Shown here: piece by piece, positions 1 through 8,697 of the stretch
How the letters are laid out: each line of letters starts with the position of its first letter
How positions within the stretch are numbered: the stretch's first letter is position 1
Source of the DNA: Paraflavitalea devenefica
GTDB taxonomy: Bacteria > Bacteroidota > Bacteroidia > Chitinophagales > Chitinophagaceae
Assembly: GCF_011759375.1 (NCBI RefSeq)
Contig: NZ_JAARML010000004.1
Coordinates: forward strand, 558,001 to 622,000
Reading direction: 5' to 3'
DNA length: 64,000 nt
Program-made: the position numbers and the translations under genes
The notes under the pieces: model-generated
Databases searched by the model: none
The model's input: only the letters and a program-made list of their open reading frames with translations
Told to the model about the DNA's origin: nothing

Positions 1-735
1 AGAACCCGCCAACGGCAGTTCATGGCGGTGAAGGATATGATAAGGTTTACCATACCGTATGGAAGAGAAGAAAACACGCTGGTGCGAAAGCGGTCTGATC
101 TCTTCGAGGATGGTTGTCTTCTCGGGCTGGGACAGGTCGGCCCGGCATTTGGTGACCACCAGTATATCGGCCCGTTTATAACTGTTCTTTTCGTCCCGCA
201 GGTCGCCGGTGGGCAGGAACCAGTCGCGGGTGAACAGGTTATTGTAATCGGTCAGTACAATGTTAAGGCCCGCTCTGACAGTACGGTGCTGAAAGGCATC
301 ATCCAGAATGATCACCTGGGTATCCGGCTTATCATGGAGCAACTGTGGGATAGCCACTACCCGCTCTTCGCCCACGGCAATGGTGACGGCCGGGAATTTA
401 AGGTGGAACTGCATGGGCTCGTCCCCTATTTCCAGTGCCGTAGTACCGGCGCTGGCCAGGGCATAGCCCCTGGTCTTACGCTTATATCCCCTGCTTAATA
501 CCGCTACTTTCATATGGCTTTGCAGGATCCTCAGCAAAAACTCTACCATGGGCGATTTACCGGTGCCGCCTGCAGAAAGATTGCCTACACAAATGACCGG
601 CAGGTTGAAGGAGGAGGATTTGAGCACATTCTTATCAAACAGCCTGTTGCGCAACCATATTACAGCGCCATATACCAGGGAGAAAGGAAACAGTAAGATC
701 CGTATTGGCCGTAGCAGTGGAGCATTAAAATTCAT
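1..735 (-). CDS. lpxK: Tetraacyldisaccharide 4'-kinase LpxK (N-terminal part; gene runs off the left edge)
   Basis: LpxK phosphorylates the 4' position of the lipid A disaccharide at the inner face of the cytoplasmic membrane. Reading the minus strand from the ATG at 735 gives 245 residues open to base 1, about 70% of the usual ~350. An N-terminal hydrophobic stretch (ILLFPFSLVYGAVIWL) is followed by the family P-loop region GNLSAGGTGKSPMVEFLL near residues 50-67, a TRGYALAS-type segment, and IILDDAFQHR around residue 140. All of these are characteristic of LpxK. The start overlaps the 3' end of the preceding cyclo-ligase gene by 11 bp, so it is the last visible member of a bioD / cyclo-ligase / lpxK run. 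Only the C-terminus is missing, because of the window edge rather than damage. Confidence 0.93.
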   Translation of the reverse strand, partial: MNFNAPLLRPIRILLFPFSLVYGAVIWLRNRLFDKNVLKSSSFNLPVICVGNLSAGGTGKSPMVEFLLRILQSHMKVAVLSRGYKRKTRGYALASAGTTALEIGDEPMQFHLKFPAVTIAVGEERVVAIPQLLHDKPDTQVIILDDAFQHRTVRAGLNIVLTDYNNLFTRDWFLPTGDLRDEKNSYKRADILVVTKCRADLSQPEKTTILEEIRPLSHQRVFFSSIRYGKPYHILHRHELPLAGS

Positions 736-1294
736 AATTACGATACGGTGTGATACAAAAGTTTAAAGGTACATCAAATTGATGGAGGTCTTCTATCCCC
801 TTTACCGCTTCAAAAAAGGAGAAGCCTACGCGTATGATATCGTGGCGGCAGCGGGCCAGGAAACGGTCATAATATCCTTTGCCATACCCTATCCGGAAGC
901 CTTTTTCATCGAAGGCAACCAGCGGCACAAAGATGATGTCCAGCAGTTCGGGGGGCACTATGGGTCCGCTGATAGGCTCCAGTATATGGTACCGGTTCTT
1001 GATGAAGAGCCCGCCTCTTTGCACTACAGTGGCCTCCATATCAGTGGAGTGTTCTTCAATGCGGGGCCAGGTGGTTTGCATGGAAGGGTTTTGCTGCTTG
1101 AGCATGTCTTCACAAACAGATACGTCAAACTCCCGTGCTGAGGGCAACGGCGAATAAGACAGCAGGTATTTAACAGGAGGAAAGGTTAATTTCTTAAAGT
1201 TAAACGCCATGAGGGCGGTTTGCTGGTGGAAGTCTTCTTCGGGAATGTCCAACCTGCGTCGCAGGTAATCCTTTCTAACGGTTTTTTTTATCAT
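725..1294 (-). CDS. 5-formyltetrahydrofolate cyclo-ligase family protein
   Basis: This 189-residue protein matches the 5-formyl-THF cyclo-ligase (methenyl-THF synthetase) family, which makes 5,10-methenyl-THF from 5-formyl-THF with ATP in the cytoplasm. The basic N-terminus (MIKKTVRKDYLRRR) is typical, and the family hallmark FRIGYGKGYYDRFLA lies near residues 130-145, preceded by IIFVPLVAFDEKG. Length is normal. Its ATG overlaps the bioD stop by 4 bp (ATGA), and its 3' end overlaps lpxK by 11 bp, so the three are probably cotranscribed and translationally coupled. The link with biotin and lipid A synthesis is positional only. Confidence 0.93.
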   Translation of the reverse strand: MIKKTVRKDYLRRRLDIPEEDFHQQTALMAFNFKKLTFPPVKYLLSYSPLPSAREFDVSVCEDMLKQQNPSMQTTWPRIEEHSTDMEATVVQRGGLFIKNRYHILEPISGPIVPPELLDIIFVPLVAFDEKGFRIGYGKGYYDRFLARCRHDIIRVGFSFFEAVKGIEDLHQFDVPLNFCITPYRNYEF

Positions 1295-1920
1295 AGAAAT
1301 CCTTTCAGTTGCTTTTGAAGGGCAGCCGTCTGAGCCTCGATGAAATTCCCGTTTTCTGTTCTCATATATGGTACAGATGCTATCTGTGGATAGTTGCTCC
1401 AGTGTACGATCTCTTCTTCATAGTGAAGGTACTGGTCATTAAATATCCACCCTATTACCGGCAAATTCATCTCCCTGCACACACGGGCGGTTAATAATGA
1501 ATGATTGATGCTCCCCAGGTAGTTGCGACTAATCAGTATGACTTTTGCCCCCAGGGCTTTTATCAGGTCTGCCACAAATTCCGATCCGTTTAACGGGACC
1601 AGTAATCCGCCGGCTCCTTCGATGATCAAATTACGATTTATTGCCGGAACCTGTTCACAAATTTTTTGAATGGAAATGGTGATGCCTTCCTCCCTGGCTG
1701 CAATATGCGGCGATGCAGGCATTTTGAGTTTGTATACTTCCGGATGGACGATAGAAGCAGTACCCGTTAGCGTATGCTGTACATACTCGCTGTCGGTGCC
1801 TCCCTCATACCCTGCCTGGATGGGCTTCCAGTAATCTGCCTCCAGCGCCCTGGCCAGCAGGGCAGAGATGAAGGTTTTGCCTATTCCTGTGCCTATTCCG
1901 GTAATAAAGATGGGAGCCAT
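1291..1920 (-). CDS. bioD: Dethiobiotin synthetase
   Basis: BioD closes the ureido ring of dethiobiotin from 7,8-diaminopelargonate, CO2 and ATP, the penultimate step of biotin synthesis. The 209-residue product opens with the P-loop FITGIGTGIGKTF (residues 4-16), then YWKPIQAG near residue 30 and IIEGAGGLLVPL near residue 100, all diagnostic of the family. GTGIGKT replaces the more common GTDVGKT but keeps the Walker A pattern. It is the first gene of a three-gene minus-strand run. No other bio gene is in the window. The heptad repeat element at 1946-2044 lies directly upstream, so the promoter must be inside or next to that repeat. Confidence 0.95.
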   Translation of the reverse strand: MAPIFITGIGTGIGKTFISALLARALEADYWKPIQAGYEGGTDSEYVQHTLTGTASIVHPEVYKLKMPASPHIAAREEGITISIQKICEQVPAINRNLIIEGAGGLLVPLNGSEFVADLIKALGAKVILISRNYLGSINHSLLTARVCREMNLPVIGWIFNDQYLHYEEEIVHWSNYPQIASVPYMRTENGNFIEAQTAALQKQLKGFL

Positions 1921-1945
1921 AGTAGTGAGTTGTGTTTAAGCATGA

Positions 1946-2044
1946 GCTAGTAGTAAGTGGCGAGTGGCTAGTGGGGCTTTATGTGTAACCCGCTAACTGA
2001 TCATTCGCTATTTCACCACTTGCCACTTGCCATTCACCACTTGC
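1946..2044. repeat. Heptad inverted-repeat element 1 (GCNAGTG family)
   Basis: Left arm 1946-1973 is four consecutive 7-mers (GCTAGTA, GTAAGTG, GCGAGTG, GCTAGTG). Right arm 2017-2044 is four 7-mers in the opposite sense (CACTTGC, CACTTGC, CATTCAC, CACTTGC). CACTNGC is the reverse complement of GCNAGTG, so the arms can pair around a 43-nt centre. The element fills the gap between bioD and the rsmD stop codon. Confidence 0.85.
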
Positions 2045-2050
2045 TGTTTT

Positions 2051-2590
2051 CTACTTATTTACAAAGATGCTGAATATAGTAGTGCCATAGTTCCGGGCAG
2101 TGACAAAGAAAGGATAGCTTTCATAGTTATTGCGGGGGGTATGTTCCAGTACAAACCAACCGCCGGGTTTCAGCAACTGCTTTTCCGCGATCTTTTTGGG
2201 CAGCTCATCAATGGTGGTGAGCGCATAAGGCGGGCCGGCAAAGATGAAGTCAAACTGCTCCGTACATTGCTCCAGGAATTTGAATACCTCCATTTTGATA
2301 ACCTTGAAGTTGGTCAGCTTCAGTTCCTGCGCCGTTTTTTTGATGAACTCATACATGGCTGTATCCTTCTCTACAATGGTACAGTCTTCCGCACCACGGG
2401 AGGCCAGCTCATAGCTGATGCTGCCGGTGCCGCCAAAGATATCCAGGGTTTTGAGCGTGGCTATGTCGAGGTTATTCTCAATGATGTTGAAGAGGCCTTC
2501 TTTGGCAATATCAGTCGTAGGCCGTGTATGCGGCATTTTTGCCGGCGGATTGATACGCCGTCCTCCCAGCTCACCACTGATTATACGCAT
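2051..2590 (-). CDS. rsmD: 16S rRNA (guanine(966)-N2)-methyltransferase RsmD
   Basis: RsmD methylates G966 of 16S rRNA during 30S assembly using SAM. The 179-residue product has the family N-terminus MRIISGELGGRRI, the RPTTDIAKEGLFNII segment (residues ~25-39), and SAM-binding motif I LDIFGGTGSISYEL near residue 48. The catalytic NPPY/DPPY tetrapeptide is read here as GPPY (FIFAGPPYAL, about residue 118), so the usual Asn/Asp is Gly. The rest of the fold is intact and length is normal. It overlaps the upstream DUF3822 gene by 10 bp; this rsmD-DUF3822 pairing recurs in Bacteroidota as I remember it. Confidence 0.9.
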   Translation of the reverse strand: MRIISGELGGRRINPPAKMPHTRPTTDIAKEGLFNIIENNLDIATLKTLDIFGGTGSISYELASRGAEDCTIVEKDTAMYEFIKKTAQELKLTNFKVIKMEVFKFLEQCTEQFDFIFAGPPYALTTIDELPKKIAEKQLLKPGGWFVLEHTPRNNYESYPFFVTARNYGTTIFSIFVNK

Positions 2591-3429
2591 AGAGCCATGT
2601 TCAGCAGGGGTGAAAAATAATGCGCCGGGTAAGCCCTGAATACTTCATGCAAACGGGATGTGCCCGTCATTTCCTCCCACTCCATTTTTAAGAAGTATTT
2701 GAACAGTTCCTGGTAAAGGATGGACTGCTCATCGAGCAGGCCCGATATCCTGAGTGTGACCTGCTCATTGTCCAGCCCGAACCGGTTACAAAGGGCCAGG
2801 AGGTGATACGACACATCATCCGGGGTATCGTATCCATAGGTTTGTATAAGCTGCAGCGCGTTGTTCTTAAACACAGCTACCACGATCCTGTCGGAAGCCA
2901 CAATTACTTTGAACACGCCTTCGCCGGAAAACTCTTTGTCAATACCGGAAAGCATGATGGTATAGTAATGCCAGTATTTGCCGGCAGCAAATTTCTGCTG
3001 CAGGAGCGTATGGGCCTCACGGGGAATGCGATAGATATTATAAACATTCCACCCGGGTATTTTTTCACTGAGCAATAATCCTTTGTGTGCATTACCAAAG
3101 ATCAGTTCCGTCACCGGCTTATTCAGTTCAATATGAAAAAGCTTTTCGGGCAGCAGGTTGCTATCGGTATAATGGTAGATCACAAATGCTTCGCGATAAG
3201 CCAACTGCAGTAGTTCATCGCCGGCCAATATTTCCTGCAATGCTTCCATTACCGGTTTGCCGGGCATGAAATCAAGGTTGTACTGCCGCAGCCCCATAAA
3301 GCGTTGCTGCTGCTTGTTGTACAATACATAGCTGAATACCTTTTCACCCACTTCCATGAGTAACAGGCTGTTCTGCATTTCTTCCTGCCGGGCCGTTTCC
3401 GGAATGATATCAAATGTAGCTTTGAGCAT
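2581..3429 (-). CDS. DUF3822 family protein
   Basis: A 282-residue cytoplasmic protein with no signal peptide or membrane segment. It resembles DUF3822, a Bacteroidota family that I recall having an actin/ASKHA-like fold and sitting beside rsmD. Visible traits are a strand-rich N-terminus (LLLMEVGEKVFSYVLYN), the central VIVASDRIVVAVFKNNALQLIQTY region, and a C-terminal FRAYPAHYFSPLLNMALCV. The biochemical role is unknown. The 3' end overlaps rsmD by 10 bp, so the two are probably cotranscribed, which suggests but does not show a ribosome-related function. Confidence 0.82.
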   Translation of the reverse strand: MLKATFDIIPETARQEEMQNSLLLMEVGEKVFSYVLYNKQQQRFMGLRQYNLDFMPGKPVMEALQEILAGDELLQLAYREAFVIYHYTDSNLLPEKLFHIELNKPVTELIFGNAHKGLLLSEKIPGWNVYNIYRIPREAHTLLQQKFAAGKYWHYYTIMLSGIDKEFSGEGVFKVIVASDRIVVAVFKNNALQLIQTYGYDTPDDVSYHLLALCNRFGLDNEQVTLRISGLLDEQSILYQELFKYFLKMEWEEMTGTSRLHEVFRAYPAHYFSPLLNMALCV

Positions 3430-3551
3430 ATTATTTGGAGGTGCAATAATACACGAATTATACCAATTACACGATTTACCGGCAATAAGCTATTTTTGCA
3501 GGTTCTACAACTCAAAACAGGGATCAGAAGGGAGGAGTAGTGTATTAAGTT

Positions 3552-4925
3552 ATGGCCACAGTTATACCGAACGACTTACGGGTAGAAGTTTCAAACCGGA
3601 ATATCCTGAAGATCGCCCTGCCGATCAGCTTTGCCTTGCTGGTACCTCAAATTAATTTTATTACCAATAATATTTTCCTGGGCGGGCTGGGCGAGCAGGA
3701 GTTGGGTACCGCAGGCCTTACCGGTGTTTATTACCTCATTTTTGCCGCCATTGGCTTTGGATTGAATAACGGGCTGCAGGCATTGATTGCCCGCAGGGCC
3801 GGAGAAAACCGGGTAGAAGAGATCGGTAAACTGTTTTCGCAAGGCGTACGGATCGCCCTCACGATTGCGGTGATTGGTATTGCTGTTACTTACCTGGTGG
3901 CGCCTATTGTGCTGCGCTATTCCCTGCATGATGAAAAGGTGCTGGAGCAATCTGTCAACTTCCTGTATATCCGCATCTGGGGACTCCCCTTCCTGTATAT
4001 TTACCAGATGCGCAATGCCCTGCTGGTGGGCACCAATCAAAGTAAATACCTGGTGATAGGCACGATCGCAGAAACAGTGGCCAATATCTTTTTTGATTAT
4101 ACCCTGATCTATGGTAAACTGGGCTTCCCAACACTGGGCTTTAACGGCGCCGCTATCGCCTCTATTATAGCAGAGGCCACCGGCATGCTGGTGGTTTTTG
4201 CTGTGATCCACCGCAAGGGTATCAGCCAGCGCTTTGCCTTGTACAAGCATTTTGGTTACCAAAAGGATATTTCCAAACTGATACTGGTACAGTCTTCCCC
4301 GCTCATTTTTCAACATGCCATCAGTGTGATCAGTTGGATCTTCTTTTATATCCTGGTAGAACGTCATGGTTATTCACAGGGACATAGTAATCGCGACCTC
4401 GCTGTTTCCAATACCATGCGTAACCTCTTTGGTTTCTTTGGCGTGTTTACCTGGTCTTTTGCCGCTACTGCCAATACCATGGTGAGCAATATTATCGGGC
4501 AGGGAAGAAAAGACCTGGTGATCACGCTGGTACGGAAGATTGTACGCATCAGCTTCAGCATAGCCGTGGTGGTGGCTATACTGTTGAATGTATTCCCGCA
4601 TGTATTGCTGTCTGTTTACGGACAGGGCGCCTCCTTTACAGCAGATGCCATTCCTGTGGTACGGGTGGTATCCAGTGCGCTGGTGCTGATGTCTTTTGCC
4701 ACCGTATGGCTCAATGCGGTGACCGGCACCGGTAATTCTTCCGTGAACCTGGCCATAGAAGCGGCGGCCATTATCCTGTACAGCATCTATGTTTACTTCG
4801 TACTGGAAGTATTCAAATGGTCCATTGTCTGGGGCTGGATGTCGGAATGGCTGTACTGGAGTACGCTGTTCTCCCTTTCCTTCTGGTATATCAAGAGCGG
4901 GAAGTGGAAGAAGAAAGAGATCTAA
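3552..4925 (+). CDS. MATE family efflux transporter
   Basis: A 457-residue polytopic membrane protein with about 12 hydrophobic segments, matching the multidrug and toxic compound extrusion family (DinF/NorM-like cation antiporters). The N-terminal helix region ILKIALPISFALLVPQI and the repeat of the two-bundle layout, with a second half beginning near ILVQSSPLIFQHAISV (~residue 245), are typical. Substrate cannot be read from sequence. It starts at an ATG 122 bp downstream of the divergent DUF3822 gene, and its stop overlaps the convergent folB stop by 4 bp. It is likely transcribed alone. Confidence 0.9.
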   Translation: MATVIPNDLRVEVSNRNILKIALPISFALLVPQINFITNNIFLGGLGEQELGTAGLTGVYYLIFAAIGFGLNNGLQALIARRAGENRVEEIGKLFSQGVRIALTIAVIGIAVTYLVAPIVLRYSLHDEKVLEQSVNFLYIRIWGLPFLYIYQMRNALLVGTNQSKYLVIGTIAETVANIFFDYTLIYGKLGFPTLGFNGAAIASIIAEATGMLVVFAVIHRKGISQRFALYKHFGYQKDISKLILVQSSPLIFQHAISVISWIFFYILVERHGYSQGHSNRDLAVSNTMRNLFGFFGVFTWSFAATANTMVSNIIGQGRKDLVITLVRKIVRISFSIAVVVAILLNVFPHVLLSVYGQGASFTADAIPVVRVVSSALVLMSFATVWLNAVTGTGNSSVNLAIEAAAIILYSIYVYFVLEVFKWSIVWGWMSEWLYWSTLFSLSFWYIKSGKWKKKEI

Positions 4926-5281
4926 ACATCAAACTTCTTGTGCATGGTAACGCCCAGTTTGCCCTGTATGTTCTCGATGGGCGGCTCTAATTTGTAGATG
5001 GAGATAATGATCTCTGTGGCAAAGGGGTATTGGTGCTTGAGCTTTCGGATGATGCCTTCTGCTACTTTTTCGAGCAGTGGTGTAGCCACTTTCATCCGCT
5101 GTTTCACAATCTCAAAAACGTCTACATAATTAATGGTATTCTTCAGGTCGTCAAACTTCACATTGGCCTCGTCATACGATATTTTCAGGTTCACCTCATA
5201 AGGGCTCCCTGTTTTTTGCTCCCCTTCATAAAGACCATGATACGCCTGTAACCTAATGTTGTGCAGCTCAATAGTAACCAT
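4922..5281 (-). CDS. folB: Dihydroneopterin aldolase
   Basis: FolB cleaves 7,8-dihydroneopterin to 6-hydroxymethyl-dihydropterin and glycolaldehyde in folate synthesis. The 119-residue product is of normal length. It has the family N-terminus TIELHNIRLQAYHGLYEGEQ containing the conserved Glu (residue ~22), INYVDVF with the conserved Tyr (~52), LLEKVAEGII, and a C-terminal YKLEPPIENI segment that normally carries the catalytic Lys. It is a single gene convergent with the MATE exporter (4-bp tail overlap). It faces a 119-bp spacer holding a small GC hairpin (CCCCG/CGGGG). Confidence 0.94.
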   Translation of the reverse strand: MVTIELHNIRLQAYHGLYEGEQKTGSPYEVNLKISYDEANVKFDDLKNTINYVDVFEIVKQRMKVATPLLEKVAEGIIRKLKHQYPFATEIIISIYKLEPPIENIQGKLGVTMHKKFDV

Positions 5282-5400
5282 AAGTAAATTTGAACCCCGC
5301 CTTTGCAGGACGGGGCCAAATTAGAAAGAAGTAGGGAATTACAATGTTATTTTTTCTGTCCCGGAGAAAGCATTGGTACACAAGAGCAGTGCCCTGGTTA

Positions 5401-6339
5401 TCAGACCAATCCTTTGGCCGACAGGTAGCGCTCCGCATCCAGTGCGGCCATACAGCCACTACCGGCAGCCGTTACCGCCTGGCGGTATATTTTATCCTGT
5501 ACATCACCGGCTGCAAAGACGCCTTCCACATTGGTTTTAGAAGTACCGGGAATGGTTTTGATATAACCGGCTTCATCCATATCCAGGAAGTCTTTGAAGA
5601 TAGCCGAATTGGGTTCATGCCCGATGGCCACAAAGAAGCCACTGATGGGAATGGTTTGCGCTTCGCCATTCCTGATATTCTTTATCCGTACAGAATCCAC
5701 TTTATTTTCACCCAGCACCTCGTCGGTTTCTGTATTCCAGTATACTTTAATATTGGGCGTACGCTGTACCCTTTCCTGCATCACTTTGGAAGCACGCATG
5801 GTATCACGGCGCACAAACATGTGTACGTTGGTAGCCAGCTTGGAAAGATAGAGGGCTTCCTCAGCAGCCGTATCCCCTGCCCCTACAATGGCCACTTCCT
5901 TACCACGGAAGAAAAAGCCATCACAAACAGCACAGGCGCTCACGCCAAAGCCATTAAGGCGTTGCTCACTGTCGAGCCCCAGCCATTTGGCAGAAGCCCC
6001 GGTGGCAATGATGACGGCATCCGCCTCCAGGAGCTTTTCATCATCAATCCAGACTTTATAAGGTTGTTGCGAAAAATCAACTTTGGTAGCCAATCCAAAA
6101 CGGATATCGGCGCCCATACGGGTAGCCTGCTTTTCAAAATCGATCATCATTTCCGGTCCCTGAATACCCTCGGGATAACCGGGATAGTTCTCCACCTCCG
6201 TAGTAATGGTCAACTGACCGCCTGGCTGAATGCCCTGGTATAATACCGGTTTCATGTTTGCCCGTGCTGCATAAATAGCCGCTGTATATCCTGCCGGTCC
6301 TGATCCTATAATCAAGCAATGTATTTTTTCACTTTCCAT
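5401..6339 (-). CDS. trxB: Thioredoxin-disulfide reductase
   Basis: TrxB passes electrons from NADPH through FAD to thioredoxin in the cytoplasm. The 312-residue product has the FAD dinucleotide motif IIGSGPAGYTAAIYAARA (residues 10-27), the redox-active pair C136-A-V-C139-D-G, the NADPH motif GAGDTAAEEA (~residue 155), and the C-terminal GVFAAGDVQD FAD-contact segment. Length is standard. Start is the ATG at 6339. A minus-strand TAnnTTTG element (TATTTTTG, bases 6371 to 6364) lies 25 bp upstream and is a reasonable promoter -7. No thioredoxin gene is adjacent. Confidence 0.97.
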   Translation of the reverse strand: MESEKIHCLIIGSGPAGYTAAIYAARANMKPVLYQGIQPGGQLTITTEVENYPGYPEGIQGPEMMIDFEKQATRMGADIRFGLATKVDFSQQPYKVWIDDEKLLEADAVIIATGASAKWLGLDSEQRLNGFGVSACAVCDGFFFRGKEVAIVGAGDTAAEEALYLSKLATNVHMFVRRDTMRASKVMQERVQRTPNIKVYWNTETDEVLGENKVDSVRIKNIRNGEAQTIPISGFFVAIGHEPNSAIFKDFLDMDEAGYIKTIPGTSKTNVEGVFAAGDVQDKIYRQAVTAAGSGCMAALDAERYLSAKGLV

Positions 6340-6363
6340 ATTGTATTCTTAAAGAAAATTTGC

Positions 6364-6371
6364 CAAAAATA
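6364..6371 (-). promoter_or_regulatory. Possible trxB promoter -7 element
   Basis: Minus strand reads TATTTTTG, an exact match to the Bacteroidota TAnnTTTG -7 element, 25 bp before the trxB ATG. A TTG at 6397-6395 gives a 23-bp spacer, at the edge of the accepted range, so the -33 assignment is weak. Confidence 0.4.
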
Positions 6372-6473
6372 ACGTCAAAAGGTTAACAAAGCGTCAAGGA
6401 TGGCAAGACCTTAATTTACTGTGTATAACCTTGCGTATAGTATAACAGATAACGGGGCAACAAGTTTAAAGGG

Positions 6474-7361
6474 CTACCGGGGAATGACCAGGGTGGTGAA
6501 CTGAACAGCATAGCCTCCAAAATAGCCCAGGCCCCCACCCTTTATATTGCTGAGCACTTTTACGGGCGAAGAAAAGGGATTACCTATACTGGAATAATTA
6601 TATTCCATGGTACGCCAGAAATCGAAAGTGGCCTTATCAATATTGCTTAGCTTGATGGCTACTATATCGCCCCGGTGAAAGAAGGCATAATCTTCCAGGT
6701 CAATAGACATATTCCTGTCTATTCCGTTCTCGATCTGTATATCATAGGTTTTCCCATCCACGATCTGGTCATCAAATACGGAGTTCAGTCCGGGGTAAAA
6801 GAAGCCTGCATTGGATTGGGTAAAGTACCGGATATAGTTCCCAAAGCCGGGCGGGTCGGTGGTACGGCCCATAATGATGACTTTGGTAGTGTCGGGATTA
6901 TTGGGTGCCGGCTCCCACCAGATGGAATCAAACTTTTTGGCCAGCGCTGGTATGGTAGTAACAGCCGTATACTCCTTTCCGTCCACTTTTACCTGCAGGG
7001 AGTACCTGGTATTGAATTCGCCTTCAAAGGCCGTAGCCAGGTTGGCGGAGTCTGTGGAGTAATAATAGACGGTATAGCCATTATTGGCCGGTAAAGCATA
7101 TTCTTTGAGCCGGTGGGTGGTAGCACCATTGGACATGTAAACCTCAGCATTCCGGATAAAGGAGGCAGCCAGTGAATCGGGCGATATTTCACTAAAGTAA
7201 TGGAGGCTGCGGGAAAGGATTACCATGGGTGGCTGGTCGCTCTCGATAGTGGCCTCTATGACCACGACGGGTTCCGCATTCCGGGGAGCAAAAGAAATGG
7301 CCTTTTCACAGGAGGCTAAGGCTACCAGGCTCATTATTATGATGCTGATGCGTGCGATCAT
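6474..7361 (-). CDS. DUF4249 domain-containing lipoprotein
   Basis: A 295-residue predicted outer-membrane or periplasmic lipoprotein: the N-terminus MIARISIIIMSLVALASCEK ends in a lipobox with Cys at residue 18. The body fits DUF4249, a Bacteroidota family of beta-rich proteins often encoded next to TonB-dependent receptors. Typical features are the VVIEATIESDQPP region followed by IRNAEVYMSNG, the SLQVKVDGKEYTAVTTIP segment, and a late YFGGYAVQFTTLVIPR end. Here no receptor gene is adjacent, so it is an orphan. It lies downstream of rpoD, separated by a terminator hairpin, and is likely transcribed from its own promoter. Confidence 0.78.
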   Translation of the reverse strand: MIARISIIIMSLVALASCEKAISFAPRNAEPVVVIEATIESDQPPMVILSRSLHYFSEISPDSLAASFIRNAEVYMSNGATTHRLKEYALPANNGYTVYYYSTDSANLATAFEGEFNTRYSLQVKVDGKEYTAVTTIPALAKKFDSIWWEPAPNNPDTTKVIIMGRTTDPPGFGNYIRYFTQSNAGFFYPGLNSVFDDQIVDGKTYDIQIENGIDRNMSIDLEDYAFFHRGDIVAIKLSNIDKATFDFWRTMEYNYSSIGNPFSSPVKVLSNIKGGGLGYFGGYAVQFTTLVIPR

Positions 7362-7389
7362 ACGTCATAAAGATAGATCAGAAGCAAGA

Positions 7390-7424
7390 AAAAGCCCGGC
7401 TGGTTTTCACCATACCGGGCTTTT
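7390..7424 (-). terminator. Rho-independent terminator after rpoD
   Basis: Perfect 10-bp stem AAAAGCCCGG (7390-7399) / CCGGGCTTTT (7415-7424) with a 15-nt loop, 20 bp past the rpoD stop. Both arms are A/T-flanked, so it can act on either strand; on the minus strand it ends in TTTTTCTTGC. Confidence 0.85.
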
Positions 7425-7444
7425 ATTTGATTAACGTACTATTA

Positions 7445-8302
7445 CTAACCTAAATAGGCTTTCAATGCATTGCTGTAACGGGCTTTCTGTAAACGCTTGA
7501 TAGCCCTTTCCTTGATCTGGCGGATACGCTCTTTGGTAAGATCGTACTTCTGACCGATCTGCTCGATGGTAACGCCATTTTCGCCATCCAGGCCAAAGTA
7601 AGCGTTCACGATCTCTGCTTCGCGGGGGCTGAGGGATTTCAGTACCCGGCGGATCTCATTGCGCAGGGAATCTTTCATCACATCATCATCGGTATCATCG
7701 CCACCTTCCAGCAGGTCGCCCATAGCCACATCTTCTGCTTCGTGCACAGGGGCATCGAGAGAGGTATGACGGGTATTGCTCTGGAAGATATTATTGATCT
7801 CGGTTTCGCTCATTTCAAGCAGCTCTGCCAGCTCTTCTGTGCTTGGTTCACGCTCGTGCTCCTGCTCAAAAGCCATGTAAGCTTTGTTGGCTTTGTTGTA
7901 GGTGCCGATCTTGTTCTGGGGCAGACGTACGAGACGGCCTTGCTCAGCCAAAGCCTGGAGGATAGACTGACGGATCCACCACACCGCGTAGGAAATGAAT
8001 TTAAAACCCTTGGTTTCATCGAAACGTTGGGCAGCCTTGATCAAACCGAGGTTACCCTCATTGATCAGGTCACTGAGGGACAGGCCCTGGTGCTGGTACT
8101 GCTTGGCAACGGATACTACGAAACGAAGGTTCGCCTGCACTAACTTATCCAACGCTTTCTGATCCCCCATCTTGATCCGCTGGGCAAGTACAGTTTCCTC
8201 TTCAGGAGTGATCATCGGAATTTTAGAGATTTCCTGCAGATATTTCTCTACTGCCTGCGAGTCGCGATTAGTTATCTGGGTAGCAATTTTGAGCTGTCTC
8301 AT
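7445..8302 (-). CDS. rpoD: RNA polymerase primary sigma factor (RpoD/SigA type)
   Basis: This is the housekeeping sigma factor directing RNA polymerase to TTG/TAnnTTTG promoters. At 285 residues it is the short Bacteroidota form that lacks most of region 1.1 and the non-conserved insert. Region 1.2 is DSQAVEKYLQEISKIPMI, region 2 contains LIKAAQRFDETKGFKFISYA and VWWIRQSILQALAEQGR (~120-140), region 3 follows, and region 4.2 is the HTH EQIGQKYDLTKERIRQIKE (~250). Nothing is missing. It is flanked by a terminator downstream and a 411-bp intergenic space upstream shared with the divergent blaI gene. Confidence 0.97.
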   Translation of the reverse strand: MRQLKIATQITNRDSQAVEKYLQEISKIPMITPEEETVLAQRIKMGDQKALDKLVQANLRFVVSVAKQYQHQGLSLSDLINEGNLGLIKAAQRFDETKGFKFISYAVWWIRQSILQALAEQGRLVRLPQNKIGTYNKANKAYMAFEQEHEREPSTEELAELLEMSETEINNIFQSNTRHTSLDAPVHEAEDVAMGDLLEGGDDTDDDVMKDSLRNEIRRVLKSLSPREAEIVNAYFGLDGENGVTIEQIGQKYDLTKERIRQIKERAIKRLQKARYSNALKAYLG

Positions 8303-8660
8303 ATCAAATTTCTAAGTATAAAATATTACTTTTTGGGGGCAGGGTACAGTATCAACAATAAATAGACTGAGAATGTTCGGGGTAGGTTGCAAATCAACTG
8401 CAAATGAGCTGTTAATGATGCCGATCCGTCCAGAACCGTCTGCAAAAATAACACGCAATCCCGAAATCTCATAGCTTTTGTGGATAAAATCAAAGCTGTT
8501 AAAGGTAGACCTGGGGTTGACTGTCAGCGCAAACGTTTATACCAGCAGTTTACAGTTAAGCTGTAACCCGCATTGCAGCTAATTAGACGGCGTAACCATC
8601 CTTTTCCTGTGGTACTCAATAAATAGTCAAAAAAAATTGTGGATAACTCCTAAAATATAT
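8303..8660. other. Intergenic stretch between rpoD and blaI
   Basis: It should hold the rpoD promoter, but no clean TTG/TAnnTTTG pair was identified on the minus strand. No ORF with coding character, RNA gene or heptad repeat was seen. The blaI control region begins at 8661. Confidence 0.5.
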
Positions 8661-8690
8661 TTTGTAACTAAGAAAATAGTTATAGATTTG
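8661..8690 (+). promoter_or_regulatory. blaI-M56 operon promoter with operator O1 in its spacer
   Basis: TTTG at 8661-8664 (-33) and TAGATTTG at 8683-8690 (-7, exact TAnnTTTG) are 18 bp apart. The whole spacer 8665-8682 is an inverted repeat, TAACTA-N6-TAGTTA, of the kind bound by BlaI/MecI winged-helix dimers. Repressor bound here would lie between both promoter elements, implying autorepression. Confidence 0.75.
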
Positions 8691-8697
8691 GCGGTAC

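Noticed and set aside
3591..4367. 258-residue open frame on the minus strand
   Set aside because: Antisense to the MATE transporter; no family features.
5344..6243. 299-residue open frame on the plus strand
   Set aside because: Antisense to trxB, which has an intact CxxC and dinucleotide motifs.
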